A stretch of 64,000 nucleotides of DNA from Bacillota bacterium (GTDB lineage Bacteria; Bacillota; Bacilli; Paenibacillales; Paenibacillaceae), in the NCBI GenBank assembly GCA_023391635.1, contig JAEWAQ010000052.1:124001-188000 (forward strand), written 5' to 3'. This document shows, in pieces, positions 63,411 to 64,000 of this stretch. A program made the translations under genes and the position numbers. How positions within the stretch are numbered: the stretch's first letter is position 1; each line of letters begins with the position of its first letter. The notes below the pieces were generated by a model, which saw nothing but the letters and a program-made list of their open reading frames with translations, was not told the DNA's origin and searched no databases.

Positions 63411-64000
63411 CTACAACCGATATAAATCCTTCGCATTCTGGTAAAATATCTTCTGCCGCGCGTCGGAGCCGAGACGTCTTAGAATTTCGGAGGGGTTGTC
63501 GTTGTCCCAATGCGGATAATCGCTGGAGAACATCAGAATGTTCTCGGCATCGATCATCTCGAATATGGCCAGCAGGTCTCTCGGATTGTCCGGTTCTTCA
63601 ATCGGCTGGGTCGAGAATCTGCAATTGCTGCGGATATATGCGCTCGGCATCTGCTTCAGCCACGGCGTCGTGGCGCGAAGCGCCTTGAAGTTTTTGTCCA
63701 GCCGCCACATCAGATGCGGCAACCAGGCAACACCGCCCTCCAGACATACGAATTTCAGATTCGGATACTTCTCAAATACCCCCTCGCATACAAGACTCGT
63801 CACATGCGCCATATAGTTCTGCGACAAGCAAGTATGATACTCCAGGTAGCGGGTCGGATAGCCGGATGCCGTCGGCGGCAGGGTGATTCCGGCTCCTTCG
63901 AAGCCCGGATGGATGGCAATGGGCAGTCCGTGCCGTTCCGCCGCTTCATAGATCGGGTGGAATTGGCGTTGACCGAGCAGATTGCGCTGCGCGCTGCTGA
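63411..64000 (-). CDS. Amidohydrolase (ACMSD-like, amidohydrolase-2), N-terminus outside window
   Basis: The frame is open from the right edge to 63411, about 196 visible codons. It includes HGLPIAIHPGFEGAGITLPP (metal-binding His in IHPGF), YPTRYLEYHTCLSQNYMAH, LKFVCLEGGVAWLPHLMWRL and ILMFSSDYPHWDNDNPSEIL with the catalytic Asp. These are hallmarks of the amidohydrolase-2 family that includes decarboxylases such as ACMSD. The upstream part is cut by the window edge. With the Rieske gene it suggests an aromatic-acid or related catabolic operon. Confidence 0.9.
   Translation of the reverse strand, partial: SSAQRNLLGQRQFHPIYEAAERHGLPIAIHPGFEGAGITLPPTASGYPTRYLEYHTCLSQNYMAHVTSLVCEGVFEKYPNLKFVCLEGGVAWLPHLMWRLDKNFKALRATTPWLKQMPSAYIRSNCRFSTQPIEEPDNPRDLLAIFEMIDAENILMFSSDYPHWDNDNPSEILRRLGSDARQKIFYQNAKDLYRL

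Overview
The window looks like a chromosomal stretch from a Gram-positive, endospore-forming member of the Paenibacillaceae (Paenibacillus or Cohnella type). The clues are the AraC-type response regulators paired with YesM-type kinases, the lipoprotein sugar-binding proteins with CUT1-type permeases, S-layer-homology domains, GGAGG ribosome sites with many GTG and TTG starts, a CcpA-type cre site and moderately high GC. No rRNA or tRNA genes were seen.

Region 1 (1-13.8 kb, minus strand) is one operon for an extracellular contractile injection system (eCIS, a phage-tail-like particle of the Afp/PVC class). In transcription order it carries a Pvc16-type terminator, a small carboxypeptidase-regulatory-like protein, the sheath, the tube, a tail-assembly-chaperone-like gene, a DUF6760-like frame, the tube initiator, a 1223-residue low-complexity protein, a LysM tube/baseplate adaptor, hub, spike, gp25-like protein and a baseplate J-like protein cut by the window edge. 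The chaperone-like gene and the DUF6760 frame appear to be joined by a programmed -1 frameshift: an internal Shine-Dalgarno, a T TTT TTA slippery heptamer and a strong bulged hairpin lie in order, and the second frame has no start codon of its own.

Region 2 (13.9-16.2 kb) is a partner-switching module directly upstream in the same direction: an RsbW-like kinase, a STAS antagonist and a GAF-SpoIIE phosphatase. It is a candidate control circuit for the injection system. Region 3 (16.4-23.1 kb) holds an Rpn-type nuclease and a decay zone with a truncated sugar-binding protein, two broken AraC sensors, a protein tail fragment and an intact epimerase.

Region 4 (23.2-31.7 kb) is a sugar uptake operon (binding protein, two permeases, GH2-fold protein, NagB deaminase) with a divergent response regulator/kinase pair. 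A cre site lies at its promoter. The GH2 protein lacks the usual nucleophile. Region 5 (31.6-53.8 kb) is a large glycan-use locus. A kinase/regulator pair precedes an LplABC-type transporter, followed by a GH63-like enzyme, a surface glycosidase with discoidin and Ig-like domains, an SLH protein, a GH38 alpha-mannosidase and two SGNH esterases. Next to them are an AraC regulator and a divergent GH2 beta-mannosidase. The enzymes point to a mannose-containing, probably acylated glycan.

Region 6 (53.8-64 kb) contains a degenerate type I toxin-antitoxin-like locus, HrpB helicase, a Gly/Tyr-rich polysaccharide deacetylase, a three-gene signalling operon (MHYT hybrid kinase, single-domain receiver, HD-GYP receiver), an Ada-type methylation-responsive regulator, an intergenic repeat cluster, and a Rieske protein followed upstream by an amidohydrolase cut by the right edge.
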